Shown: positions 19,080 to 28,620 of the stretch, one piece after another | How positions within the stretch are numbered: the first letter of the stretch is position 1 | How the letters are laid out: each line of letters begins with the position of its first letter | Notes under the pieces: generated by a model | The model's database searches: none | What the model was told of the DNA's origin: nothing | The model's input: the letters and a program-made list of their open reading frames with translations, nothing else | Translations under genes and position numbers: made by a program | Assembly: GCA_031267725.1 (NCBI GenBank) | Contig: JAIRYO010000061.1 | Coordinates: 1-39,387, forward strand | From: Holosporales bacterium | Lineage (GTDB): Bacteria > Pseudomonadota > Alphaproteobacteria > RUG11792 | Length of the DNA stretch: 39,387 bases | Direction: 5' to 3'

Positions 19080-21140
19080 TTATGCACAATCTGAATACTT
19101 AACGCATTCTCCAATAACTTTTCCAGCTAAGACTTTTTTCTTTACCGCCTCTTCATCACACTTTGGGCAATACTCATGCGCACCTTCTAGGTATCCATGG
19201 ATTGGGCAAACGGAAAAGGTTGGAGTAATTGTTATATATGGAATTTTGTATCTAGTTAAGACCTTCTTAACCAATTCTTTACAAACTGAATAATCGGAAA
19301 TTCTCTCTCCCATAAATAGGTGAATTACCGTTCCTCCAGTATATTTTCTTTGTAAGATTTCCTGATGATCCAAAGCTTCAAATAGATCATCTGTATAATC
19401 GGCGGGAAGTTGAGAAGAGTTTGTATAATACGGCGCCTCTTTTGATCCTGCTTGAATCATATCGGGATAGCGTTTTGAATCTTCTCGGGCAAAACGATAC
19501 ATACAACCTTCAGCTGGAGTAGCCTCAAGATTGTATAGATGACCGGTTTCAACTTGAAATTCAACAAGTCTTTCTCTTATATGATCGAGAATTCTAATCA
19601 CCAATTCTTTCCCTTTTTCCGAGGCTATATCACATGTGTCATTTGTGAAATTTCTAACCATTTCGTTCATTCCATTTACTCCAATTGTGGAAAAATGATT
19701 TTTAAAAGTTCCAAGGTATCTTTTCGTAAATGGATACAACCCCCCATCCATAAATCTCGCTACAACCTTTCTTTTGATTTCAAGACTATTTTTGGCCGTG
19801 TTTAAAAGATCATCAAGTTGGACGATTAAAGCAGGCTCATCACCTTTATAAAGGTATCCCAATCGTGCACAGTTTATGGTAACAACTCCTATAGATCCGG
19901 TTTGTTCTGCAGATCCAAAAAGACTATTTCCTCTCTTTAAAAGCTCTCTCAAATCTAGCTGTAATCTGCAACACATCGATCTTATCATGTTGGGGCTGAG
20001 GTCTGAGTTTATAAAATTTTGAAAATATGGAGTCCCATATTTGGAGGTCATTTCAAATAAAATATCGACATTTTCAGCATCCCAATCAAAATCTTTCGTT
20101 ATGTTATATGTCGGAATAGGAAACGTAAAAATTCGCCCCTTAGCATCTCCTTTTGTCATAACTTCTATATAGGCTTTATTTATCATATTCATTTCTTTTT
20201 GAAGATCGCCATACGTGAAAGTTAACTCTTTTCCATCTATTATCGGATGTTCAGCTCTCAAATCTTCAGGGCAGACCCAGTCAAAAGTTAAGTTGGTGAA
20301 AGGGGTTTGAGTGCCCCACCTTGTTGGAACATTGAGATTGTATACGAACGATTGCATTTCCTGATAGACACTATCATAACTAAGAGCATCCTTTCTTATA
20401 AAAGGTGCCATATATGTATCGAATGAGCTAAATGCTTGAGCGCCAGCCCATTCATTTTGAAGCGTTCCAAGAAAATTAACTACTTGAGAAAATGCAGTTG
20501 AAAGATGCTTTGCTGGAGAAGCTTCGGCTTTTCCCCCAACTCCATTAAATCCTTCCTGCAACAATGTCCTAAGAGACCATCCAGCACAATATCCGCAAAG
20601 CATGTCCAAATCGTGAATATGCAAAAAACCGTTTATGTGAGCCTCCGCTATCTTTGAAGTATAAATTCTGCTTAGCCAATAGTTTGCAACAATTTTACCA
20701 GATAAGTTAAGAATCAATCCGCCAAGAGAATAGCCTAGATTTGCATTTGCTTTAACCCTCCAATCGAGCTGATCTATATATTCATCAACAGTTGAAACTA
20801 CGTTAACAAACGATTGGTGTTCTGCTCTTAATTTAGCGTGTTGTTCTCTATACAATATATACGCTTTTGCTGTTTTTAAATGGCTATTTTCAATTAATAT
20901 ATGTTCAATTATATCTTGAATGTTTTCGATATTCGGAACAGATTTCGGATGATTTTTAACAAGCTTAGCTAAAACACTGTGTGCTAAAAATCTTGCCTCA
21001 GATAGCCCAAATTCCTTCGTTTCTTCAGCAGCCCCCATGATAGCATTTGTAATTTTATCTATTTCAAAAGGAGCGAATGTCCCGTCTCTTTTTATTATAA
21101 ATTTTAAAGTATCATTAGATTCGGTGTTATTTGTTTTCAT
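19080..21140 (-). CDS. nrdD: anaerobic (class III) ribonucleoside-triphosphate reductase, atypical C-terminus
   Basis: ATP-cone-like N-terminus, GYCAGWSLRTLLQEGFNGVGGKAEASPAKHLSTAFSQVVNFLGTLQNEWAGAQAFSSFDTYMAPF, SICPIHGYLEG..YCPKC-type Cys motif; start placed at MKTNNTES. Confidence 0.92.
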   Translation of the reverse strand: MKTNNTESNDTLKFIIKRDGTFAPFEIDKITNAIMGAAEETKEFGLSEARFLAHSVLAKLVKNHPKSVPNIENIQDIIEHILIENSHLKTAKAYILYREQHAKLRAEHQSFVNVVSTVDEYIDQLDWRVKANANLGYSLGGLILNLSGKIVANYWLSRIYTSKIAEAHINGFLHIHDLDMLCGYCAGWSLRTLLQEGFNGVGGKAEASPAKHLSTAFSQVVNFLGTLQNEWAGAQAFSSFDTYMAPFIRKDALSYDSVYQEMQSFVYNLNVPTRWGTQTPFTNLTFDWVCPEDLRAEHPIIDGKELTFTYGDLQKEMNMINKAYIEVMTKGDAKGRIFTFPIPTYNITKDFDWDAENVDILFEMTSKYGTPYFQNFINSDLSPNMIRSMCCRLQLDLRELLKRGNSLFGSAEQTGSIGVVTINCARLGYLYKGDEPALIVQLDDLLNTAKNSLEIKRKVVARFMDGGLYPFTKRYLGTFKNHFSTIGVNGMNEMVRNFTNDTCDIASEKGKELVIRILDHIRERLVEFQVETGHLYNLEATPAEGCMYRFAREDSKRYPDMIQAGSKEAPYYTNSSQLPADYTDDLFEALDHQEILQRKYTGGTVIHLFMGERISDYSVCKELVKKVLTRYKIPYITITPTFSVCPIHGYLEGAHEYCPKCDEEAVKKKVLAGKVIGECVKYSDCA

Positions 21141-22698
21141 GTGATATCCTTTCATTAATTAGGCTTACAGTATTTTTCACGCCATAGAGTGAAATAAATG
21201 ATCCCATTCTAGGGCCATTTTCTGCCCCGAATAAAGTTTGATATAGAGTTAAAAACCATGCCTTATTATCTTTCGAAAAAAAATTTTTTCCAATCTCAAA
21301 TACGATATTTTGAAATTCATCTGATGAGGCTTTTTCATCAACATTTTCAAGTGCGATTTTTAAGGCAATTAAGGCTTCTTTTTGCATCTCATTTGGCGGA
21401 AATGGAATTCTAGACTTGGCGACAAAATCATTATAATAGGTTATGGCAAACTCTGCCATTTCTCTCATAAATTTAAGCGTAGCAGCATCATTGTTTGAGA
21501 TATATTTTCCAATAAACTCCATCAAAACATCTATGTCTGGAGCATTACAAGCCTGAACCAAATTCAAAAGCATCGAGAATTTCGGGCAGCCTTTATATTT
21601 TGGTGGATTCCCATCATGAATGTGAAAGACAGGATTGTCTACTTTATCTTCGTCAGACTCTTTTTCAAACTTTGCGAGTGAATCGATATATTCGTCCATT
21701 GCATTTGGTATTACATCAAAAAACAATCTTTTCGCACGTTTTGGAGTTTGATACATATAGTATGCAAGACTTTCGGAAGAGGCATATTTAAGCCAATCAT
21801 CCATCGAAAGCCCATTTCCTTTAGATTTTGAAATTTTCTTTCCGTCCTCATCAAGGAATAGCTCGTAAGTTAAATTCTCCGGAGGAAGCGCTCCAATTAT
21901 TCGGCAAATTTTAGAAGAAAGCTTGAAAGAATCTATAAGATCTTTTCCGTTCATTTCGTAATCAACACCGAGTGCGGCCCATCTCATGCCCCAATCCGCT
22001 TTCCATTGAAGTTTACAATTCCCATTCAAAACAGAGACCTCCTCCAAAATTTCCGTTTCGAGGTTTTTATATACTATGGTTCCGGTTTCAGGTTTTACTT
22101 GCTCAATTTGCACCTGAAGAACTTTTCCAGTTTTTTTACAGATTGGCAAAAACGGACTGTATGTTTTCTGCCGTTCCTCTCTGAGGGAGGGGAGCATAAC
22201 TTCCATAATCTCTTCGTAATGTTCTAAAATTTTAGACAAGCATTCGTTAAAAGTTCCTGATTTATACAGTGCAGTTGAGCTTTTGAATTCATATTCAAAT
22301 CCAAAAGAATCAAGGAAACGACGAAGCATTGCGTTGTTATGATGAGCAAAACTTTCATATTTTTCGAAAGGGTCCGGAACAGAACTCAACGACTTTTCAA
22401 GATTATCAGTTAGCATCTCCTGATTTGGAACGTTGGTTGGAACTTTTCGAAAGCCGTCCATATCATCCGAAAAAACTATTATTTTCACTGGGATATTTGA
22501 AAGTTTTTTAAAGGCTCGCATGACGAATGTCGTTCTCAAGACTTCTCCAAAGGTGCCGATATGTGGAAGTCCTGAAGGACCATATCCCGTTTCGAGAATG
22601 ACTTCTCTTTTTTGTGTTTGGTTAATTCTATTTATTATTTTTTTAGCTTCCTCAAAAGGCCAAGCCTTAGTGCTTATCGGATAATTTTCTATAATCAT
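21127..22698 (-). CDS. lysS: lysyl-tRNA synthetase, class I
   Basis: GYGPSGLPHIGTFGEVLRTTFV (HIGH motif) and KKISKSKGNG (KMSKS); class I LysRS architecture. Confidence 0.95.
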   Translation of the reverse strand: MIIENYPISTKAWPFEEAKKIINRINQTQKREVILETGYGPSGLPHIGTFGEVLRTTFVMRAFKKLSNIPVKIIVFSDDMDGFRKVPTNVPNQEMLTDNLEKSLSSVPDPFEKYESFAHHNNAMLRRFLDSFGFEYEFKSSTALYKSGTFNECLSKILEHYEEIMEVMLPSLREERQKTYSPFLPICKKTGKVLQVQIEQVKPETGTIVYKNLETEILEEVSVLNGNCKLQWKADWGMRWAALGVDYEMNGKDLIDSFKLSSKICRIIGALPPENLTYELFLDEDGKKISKSKGNGLSMDDWLKYASSESLAYYMYQTPKRAKRLFFDVIPNAMDEYIDSLAKFEKESDEDKVDNPVFHIHDGNPPKYKGCPKFSMLLNLVQACNAPDIDVLMEFIGKYISNNDAATLKFMREMAEFAITYYNDFVAKSRIPFPPNEMQKEALIALKIALENVDEKASSDEFQNIVFEIGKNFFSKDNKAWFLTLYQTLFGAENGPRMGSFISLYGVKNTVSLINERISHENK

Positions 22699-22867
22699 TC
22701 TGGCGATCCCTAAACTAGAGTTACTATCTATACTTCAGATCTTCGCTATGGTAGCATTTTTTTGGAGCTTAAAAAAAGCAAATGTGTAAAACTAAAATTT
22801 CGAAGTTTCATTTTCAGGCTAGCGTAGTATAATGGGACACCGTCAGGGTGTTGAAAATGTAGATATG

Positions 22868-23056
22868 ATGGAAGCAACTTTTGAACAAGCGATTACGGAA
22901 CTTGAGGAGATTATAAAAAAACTTGAGGATGGAAGAATGCCGCTTGAAGATGCGGTTAAAGCCTTCGAAAGGGGATCTGAATTGAGAAAGGTGTGTGAAG
23001 AAAAACTAAAAGGCGCTCAGCTTAAAATCGAAACGTTGTCAGAAAAAGCGGAATAG
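22868..23056 (+). CDS. xseB: exodeoxyribonuclease VII small subunit
   Basis: MEATFEQAITELEEIIKKLEDGRMPLEDAVKAFERGSELRKVCEEKLKGAQLKIE; start approximate (track start 22832). Confidence 0.93.
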   Translation: MEATFEQAITELEEIIKKLEDGRMPLEDAVKAFERGSELRKVCEEKLKGAQLKIETLSEKAE

Positions 23057-23194
23057 TCTTTGTCGTTAATTTAGAAATATTCCGATAAAGCACTGCTTTA
23101 GTTAAGAGGTTCTTTGTAAAAAAATTTAGTCTAAATACTTGCCTTTTTGATGTTTTGATGTAGAATTGCCTAGTTATTCTGAGGGAGAGAGAAA

Positions 23195-24199
23195 ATGCTG
23201 AAAATAGGGATAAACGGATTCGGAAGAATCGGAAGAATGATTTTACGGGCCTATGAAGAGTCTGAGAAGTACAAAAATATAACAATTGCCTGCGTTAACG
23301 ATCTTTCGGACAAAGCGACAAACATTCATATCTTAAAGTACGATTCAGTTCATGGAGCTTTTGGGGCAAACATTCGAGAGACGGAGGAGGGGATATCCGT
23401 AAATGGAAAAGATATAAAGATGATTTCTGAGCCTAATCCAGAATTGATAAACTGGGAAGAGCTCGGAATTGATATAGTTTTTGAATGTTCCGGAAGATTC
23501 ACTAAAAAGGTTGATGCGGAAAAACACGTAAAAGCGGGGGCAAAGAGAGTTATTGTTTCCGCTCCTTCAGAAGGCGCAGACATAACTGTTGTTTACGGGG
23601 TCAATCATCGTGATATAAATGATTCGCATAAAATTATTTCAAATGGCTCCTGTACGACGAACTGTTTAGCTCCAATTGCTTATTTATTAGATAGAGAGTT
23701 TGGTATCGAATGTGGTTTTATGACAACTATCCATGCCTATACTGGCGATCAAAAATTGGTTGATACGGCTCATAAAGATTTGAGAAGGGCAAGGGCAGCA
23801 ACGCTTTCTATGATTCCAAGTACGACCGGGGCGGCGAAAGCGGTCGGTCTCGTTCTTCCGCAACTTAAAGGAAAATTGGAAGGGACCGCGATCAGAGTTC
23901 CAGTTCCAAACGTATCGCTTGTTGATTTGAAATGCGATCTTAACCGGATTGCGATAGCGGAAAATGTAAACGAAATTATGAAAAATGCTTCTAATGGAGA
24001 GTTTAAGGAGATTCTTGGTTATAACGACGAACCTCTTGTCTCATCTGATTTCAATCATTCGAAATTAAGTTCAATTTTTGATGCAACTGGAACGACGTTA
24101 ATTGGAGGAAAGTTTTGTCGGGTCGTATCGTGGTATGATAACGAGTTTGGTTTTTCGAATAGAATGCTAGACTTAGCTGATTATATAGGAAAGATCTAA
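23195..24199 (+). CDS. gap: glyceraldehyde-3-phosphate dehydrogenase, type I
   Basis: 334 aa; KIGINGFGRIGRMILRA, SNGSCTTNCLAP active site. Confidence 0.98.
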   Translation: MLKIGINGFGRIGRMILRAYEESEKYKNITIACVNDLSDKATNIHILKYDSVHGAFGANIRETEEGISVNGKDIKMISEPNPELINWEELGIDIVFECSGRFTKKVDAEKHVKAGAKRVIVSAPSEGADITVVYGVNHRDINDSHKIISNGSCTTNCLAPIAYLLDREFGIECGFMTTIHAYTGDQKLVDTAHKDLRRARAATLSMIPSTTGAAKAVGLVLPQLKGKLEGTAIRVPVPNVSLVDLKCDLNRIAIAENVNEIMKNASNGEFKEILGYNDEPLVSSDFNHSKLSSIFDATGTTLIGGKFCRVVSWYDNEFGFSNRMLDLADYIGKI

Positions 24200-24261
24200 G
24201 CGCTATTCAAGTTTTTTTAATTCGAGTAACATAGGAGTAGTTAGCGACTTGGACCGTATCC

Positions 24262-24515
24262 TTTATGCTGTGGAACATTTATGTTTGGCGCCGGCCAGGT
24301 GACTCAAGCTTTTAAGCAATTGTTCCACGTGGAACATTTTATGTTTTATGAATAACCATAAATCCTGCCTGGCCCAGCCTGAATAGACCGTAAACCAAGC
24401 TTAAATGATTTTTGTATTTTTTTTATGATGCTTTAAGAAAGGATGTGTATAAGCACTCTCTTCACCTTTTACATATAGATTACCAAATATCATGCTTAAA
24501 GTATTATAAAACGCA
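24262..24515. repeat. Repeat locus 4: parS-like unit (inverted orientation) plus truncated hairpin
   Basis: GCGCCGGCCAGGTGACTCAAGCTTTTAAGCAATTGTTCCACGTGGAACATTTTATG, then GGCCCAGCCTGAATAGACCGTAAACCAAGCTTAAATGATTTTTGTATTTTTTTTATGATGC...; right arm stops after catgcttaaagtattataaaa. Confidence 0.85.
24321..24336. promoter_or_regulatory. parS-like palindrome TGTTCCACGTGGAACA
   Basis: Exact 16-mer. Confidence 0.7.
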
Positions 24516-24565
24516 AAAGTCGTTATGAACGTATGCATCGAAAATTGGTAATTATTTTTTATAAT

Positions 24566-24829
24566 TTATGGAGATATTAGCGTTTTTGCTTGATAAACTG
24601 CCGATGGAATAGGAATTCTTGCCCTCATCCTGGATACTGCGTTTGTCTTGATATTTTCGGTAATTCTTCTGAAGTTTAGAGATGGTTTTCGAGAAACTTT
24701 CTTTTTTTCTATAACTTTCTGCCGAGGCTCTTCTTGTGATACAAAAGATCCAATTAGGGTTCCAGAGATAAAGAAAAGGAAACAGCAGACTAGAATTCCC
24801 GAGATAAAGATCCATTTTCTCACGTGCAA
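24566..24829 (-). CDS. small single-pass membrane protein, unknown function
   Basis: 87 aa; TM near N-terminus (WIFISGILVCCFLFFISGTLIGSFV), basic C-terminal part; overlaps the murC stop by 10 bp. Confidence 0.5.
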   Translation of the reverse strand: MHVRKWIFISGILVCCFLFFISGTLIGSFVSQEEPRQKVIEKKKVSRKPSLNFRRITENIKTNAVSRMRARIPIPSAVYQAKTLISP

Positions 24830-26247
24830 ATTCCGATTTTGCTTACTATTTCATGCGCGAATTTAGAAATGCTCCCTGCCCCTGCAAAAAGAACTATATC
24901 ATTTTCACCAAATTCCTCTTTTCTCATTACGGTTTGCAACATTGACTCTAACTCATCTTTATCAGTTACAAAAAAAACTGCCTTTCCTTGATTTTTTAGT
25001 TCATTATATAAATCGTCCGAAGTTATTTTAGCAGACTCCGTATCATCTGCTTTATAAACTGGAAGTATAATAACGATATCTGCACCTTCGAAACATTGGC
25101 GAAATTCATCAAATAACGTATTAAGCCTTGTAAATCTATGAGGCTGACATATTAGTAAAATTTTTCCAGTTGTCCTCTGGCGGGCCGAGTCTAAGAGAGC
25201 TCGTATTTCAGTTGGATGATGAGCATAATCATCTATAATGAGTGATTTCTCGATTTCTCCAATTTTTGTAAATCGCCTACTGACTCCGGCGAATGAAGCA
25301 AGCGTAAACTTAACGATATCTATGTTAATTCTAAGTTCGTATGACATAGCTATGGCGGAAAGCGTGTTCCTAATATTATGATCTCCGAGGAGGGGAATTG
25401 AAATATCACTTATCGTTTCCTTACCGTATCTTACATCAAAAACAGCGCCATTCTCTGTTTTTCTAATATTTATCGCCTTGAACATGGAGTCCTTTTCAAT
25501 TGAATATGTAACTATTCGTCTGTCCGTTATATCTCTTACAAGCTCTGCGACGTTCTCATCATCAACGCAAGCTATCCCAGAGCCATAAAATGGAAGATTA
25601 TTGAAAAATGTCCTGAATGCTGTTTTAAGATTATCAAATCCCCCGTAGTGAGTTATGTGTTCTCGATCTATATTAGTTATTATACCAATCGTTGGAAAAA
25701 ATTTGATAAAACTTCCATCAGACTCATCAGATTCTATGACAACCCAATCACCTGAGCCCAATTTAGCATTTGTTTTATAGGAATTTATTATTCCTCCATT
25801 TACCACAGTTGGATCAAGTGACGCCATCTCAAGAATGGCGGCACAAATTGATGTAACAGTGGTTTTACCGTGAGACCCCGCCACAACAATTGATTTCTTA
25901 AACCTGACAAGCTGTGACAACATTTCTGCTCTGGAAAGACAAGGTATTTTAAGGGCGCGAGCTTTTCGTAGTTCCGGATTATTTGGGTTGATTGCGGATG
26001 AATAAACGATGATATCCGTATTTTCAATATTTTTTTCAGTATGTCCTATAAATGCGGTAATTCCAAGCTTTTCCAATCTATCTATATTTTGAGATTTAGA
26101 CTTATCGCTACCTTGAACGATATAGCCCAGTGAGTGAAGAATTTCCGCAAGGCCACTCATACCAATTCCCCCAAGCCCTATGAAATGGATAACTATATTG
26201 TCATAATCATTGCGAACTGAAAGCATTTTATTGATACACCTTTCCAC
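24820..26247 (-). CDS. murC: UDP-N-acetylmuramate--L-alanine ligase
   Basis: IHFIGLGGIGMSGLAEIL; VAGSHGKTTVTS; DDYAHHPTEI. Confidence 0.97.
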   Translation of the reverse strand: MERCINKMLSVRNDYDNIVIHFIGLGGIGMSGLAEILHSLGYIVQGSDKSKSQNIDRLEKLGITAFIGHTEKNIENTDIIVYSSAINPNNPELRKARALKIPCLSRAEMLSQLVRFKKSIVVAGSHGKTTVTSICAAILEMASLDPTVVNGGIINSYKTNAKLGSGDWVVIESDESDGSFIKFFPTIGIITNIDREHITHYGGFDNLKTAFRTFFNNLPFYGSGIACVDDENVAELVRDITDRRIVTYSIEKDSMFKAINIRKTENGAVFDVRYGKETISDISIPLLGDHNIRNTLSAIAMSYELRINIDIVKFTLASFAGVSRRFTKIGEIEKSLIIDDYAHHPTEIRALLDSARQRTTGKILLICQPHRFTRLNTLFDEFRQCFEGADIVIILPVYKADDTESAKITSDDLYNELKNQGKAVFFVTDKDELESMLQTVMRKEEFGENDIVLFAGAGSISKFAHEIVSKIGICT

Positions 26248-27326
26248 TACAAGTCATGATTATACAATTCTTTTTCGACAACTTCCGCAAACTTTTTTGT
26301 AATATCCTTGGTTTGTATTTGGCATAAATTACCTCTCATCGTTTCGATTTTATTTTTATTTTTCACTAATTCTATGAGAGTTTTAGTAAGTTTATCTTTA
26401 GTTAAATAATCCTCTTCTATAGCAATTGCCGCGTTTTTCTTGGTTAAAAAGTTTGCATTTTCAATTTGGTCTCCATTGATGGACTTTCCATATGGTATTA
26501 AAATAGATGGCTTTTGAAATCCTATTATTTCAAAAATACTAGAAGCTCCAGCTCTTGAAATTATGAGATTGGCTTTTTGATAAAGTTTTCCGATATTTTT
26601 AAAAAAGCTTTCCACAATATTTTTAACGTTGTGGCTATCATACTTCGCTTTTATTCTCGATATATCTTCAACTCTTCCTTGGTGAAAGACTTCAATTTTT
26701 GTAAATTTTGAGAAATCGCAAATAGCTTCAACGACTTCCTTCGAAAAAATTTTTGCCCCCTGGCTTCCTCCAAAAATTAGTATGATAAATATATCATTGT
26801 TATGAAGAGTAGTAACTGGGTTATAGAGCTCTTCATACCGTGTTGGGTTGCCTATATAAATGTTTTTTTCATTTTGAGATAATTTTTTTGTTTCAGGAAA
26901 GGAAGTAATTATTTTTGTTGCCATTTTAGATAAAAACTTATTTGCTTTCCCTATGATTGCGTTTTGTTCATGAACGAAAGTTTTTATACCTAATAACTGA
27001 GCTGATAAAAGGAATGGAACGGACGGATAGCCTCCAAACCCTATGACTAGCTCAGGCTTTATCTTGAAAATACGGAAAAGGCTTTTTGATGTATTGATGA
27101 GTAGCGAAATGCATAACTTTGCCCTGCTATCCGTATGAATTTTTTGAATAATTATCGAATCTTTGAAATTTTCAATATATCTGAAACCACGAGTATCCGT
27201 TGAGAATACAATATCATATCCCCTTTTTTTTAGCTCTTTCGCAACACAAAGCGCAGGGAAAACGTGGCCTCCAGTCCCCCCTGACGTTATCAATATCCTC
27301 TTGCTCACTATCGTCCAAAATTGCAT
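26247..27326 (-). CDS. murG: UDP-N-acetylglucosamine--N-acetylmuramyl-(pentapeptide) pyrophosphoryl-undecaprenol N-acetylglucosamine transferase
   Basis: ILITSGGTGGHVFPALCVAKEL; GFGGYPSVP; HEQNAIIGKANKFL; GGSQGAK. Confidence 0.97.
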   Translation of the reverse strand: MQFWTIVSKRILITSGGTGGHVFPALCVAKELKKRGYDIVFSTDTRGFRYIENFKDSIIIQKIHTDSRAKLCISLLINTSKSLFRIFKIKPELVIGFGGYPSVPFLLSAQLLGIKTFVHEQNAIIGKANKFLSKMATKIITSFPETKKLSQNEKNIYIGNPTRYEELYNPVTTLHNNDIFIILIFGGSQGAKIFSKEVVEAICDFSKFTKIEVFHQGRVEDISRIKAKYDSHNVKNIVESFFKNIGKLYQKANLIISRAGASSIFEIIGFQKPSILIPYGKSINGDQIENANFLTKKNAAIAIEEDYLTKDKLTKTLIELVKNKNKIETMRGNLCQIQTKDITKKFAEVVEKELYNHDL

Positions 27327-27412
27327 AATGAAGGCATTTACATAATATCATTATTCTTGGCAAATTTATGAAGATTATAAAATCCTCGATATGTCATTTC
27401 AGAAACCGATTA

Positions 27413-28615
27413 CTATAAAGGTCTCGCTTTAAGAAGATCTTTCTCTGTTGTTAAAGCATTAACTCCAGGTAATTTATATCCTGAAACAAATTCTAAAAAA
27501 GCGCCGCCAGCCGTTGAAACAAAGGACATATCGCTCTTGTGATTACCTATGGAAGCTATAGTTTCGCCTCCCCCAATAACGGAAATTAAGGAGCCCGATT
27601 TTGTTTGTTTGGCTATAAAGTTGGTTATGATATCAGATGCTTTATTAAAGTTAGCAAATTCGAAAGCTCCAAGAGCTCCGTTCCATAGTAAAGTTTTTGA
27701 ACTTTTTATAATGTCTAGTATATTCGCAGTTGTCTTTTCTCCGATATCGAAGCATGAGTACTTCTCAGGTATTGATTCTATCGGACAGTTTTTTCCATTT
27801 GTATCAAGATCTTTTGAAACTGTGAAGTCAATCGGCAAAATGATTTTTGCGGTTGTATTTTCAATTATATCAATTGCGGTTTTAAACTGCTCTTTCTCTA
27901 CCATTGAATTTTTTAAATCAATTCCCTTTGCGGATAAAAAGGTATTTGCCATTGCTCCGGCTATTATTAGATAGTCCGCTATATTCGATATTCTTTTTAA
28001 AACATCTATTTTTGACGAAACCTTCGAGCCTCCAATGATTGCAGAGAACGGTCTGGTTATATCTGTAATAACACTGGAAATGCCGCATATTTCCTTTTGA
28101 AAAGATTTTCCTGCAAATGATGGAATATGCTGAGTGACTGCGCAAACCGAAGCATGCGCTCTGTGAGAAACGGAAAAAGCTTCATTTATATAAACATCAC
28201 CAAATCTAGCTAGCCTTTTTGATAACTCTTCGTCATTTTTAGTTTCTCCTTCATAAAATCTCAAATTTTCTAAAATCGTTATTTTTCCGCTAATTGACTC
28301 TGGCTCAATATCAAAGATGGAGGCCTTTTCAAAATGCACGTCTACTCCAAGAATTTTTTTAACGCTATTTACAACATTTATTAAAGAGAATTTTGGATTT
28401 ACAATATCTTCAAGTTTGGGTCTTTTGTAATGGGAAATTAAAATCACATTTAATCCTAAATCTAAAATACTTAAGACAGTATCTTTTATCGCATAAACTC
28501 TTGACAAGTCTTCAACGTCGGATGGCAAATTTAGATCGCATCTAACGAGGCAGCGCCTGATGTTTTTATTTTTAAAAACGAAATTTTGAAAATCTTCGAA
28601 AGTTCTAATAGCCAT
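27413..28615 (-). CDS. pgk: phosphoglycerate kinase
   Basis: MAIRTFEDFQNFVFKNKNIRRCLVRCDLNLP; FYEGETKNDEELSKRLA; STAGGAFLEFVSGYKLPGVNAL; start trimmed from track start 28663. Confidence 0.94.
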   Translation of the reverse strand: MAIRTFEDFQNFVFKNKNIRRCLVRCDLNLPSDVEDLSRVYAIKDTVLSILDLGLNVILISHYKRPKLEDIVNPKFSLINVVNSVKKILGVDVHFEKASIFDIEPESISGKITILENLRFYEGETKNDEELSKRLARFGDVYINEAFSVSHRAHASVCAVTQHIPSFAGKSFQKEICGISSVITDITRPFSAIIGGSKVSSKIDVLKRISNIADYLIIAGAMANTFLSAKGIDLKNSMVEKEQFKTAIDIIENTTAKIILPIDFTVSKDLDTNGKNCPIESIPEKYSCFDIGEKTTANILDIIKSSKTLLWNGALGAFEFANFNKASDIITNFIAKQTKSGSLISVIGGGETIASIGNHKSDMSFVSTAGGAFLEFVSGYKLPGVNALTTEKDLLKARPL

Positions 28616-28620
28616 AATGA

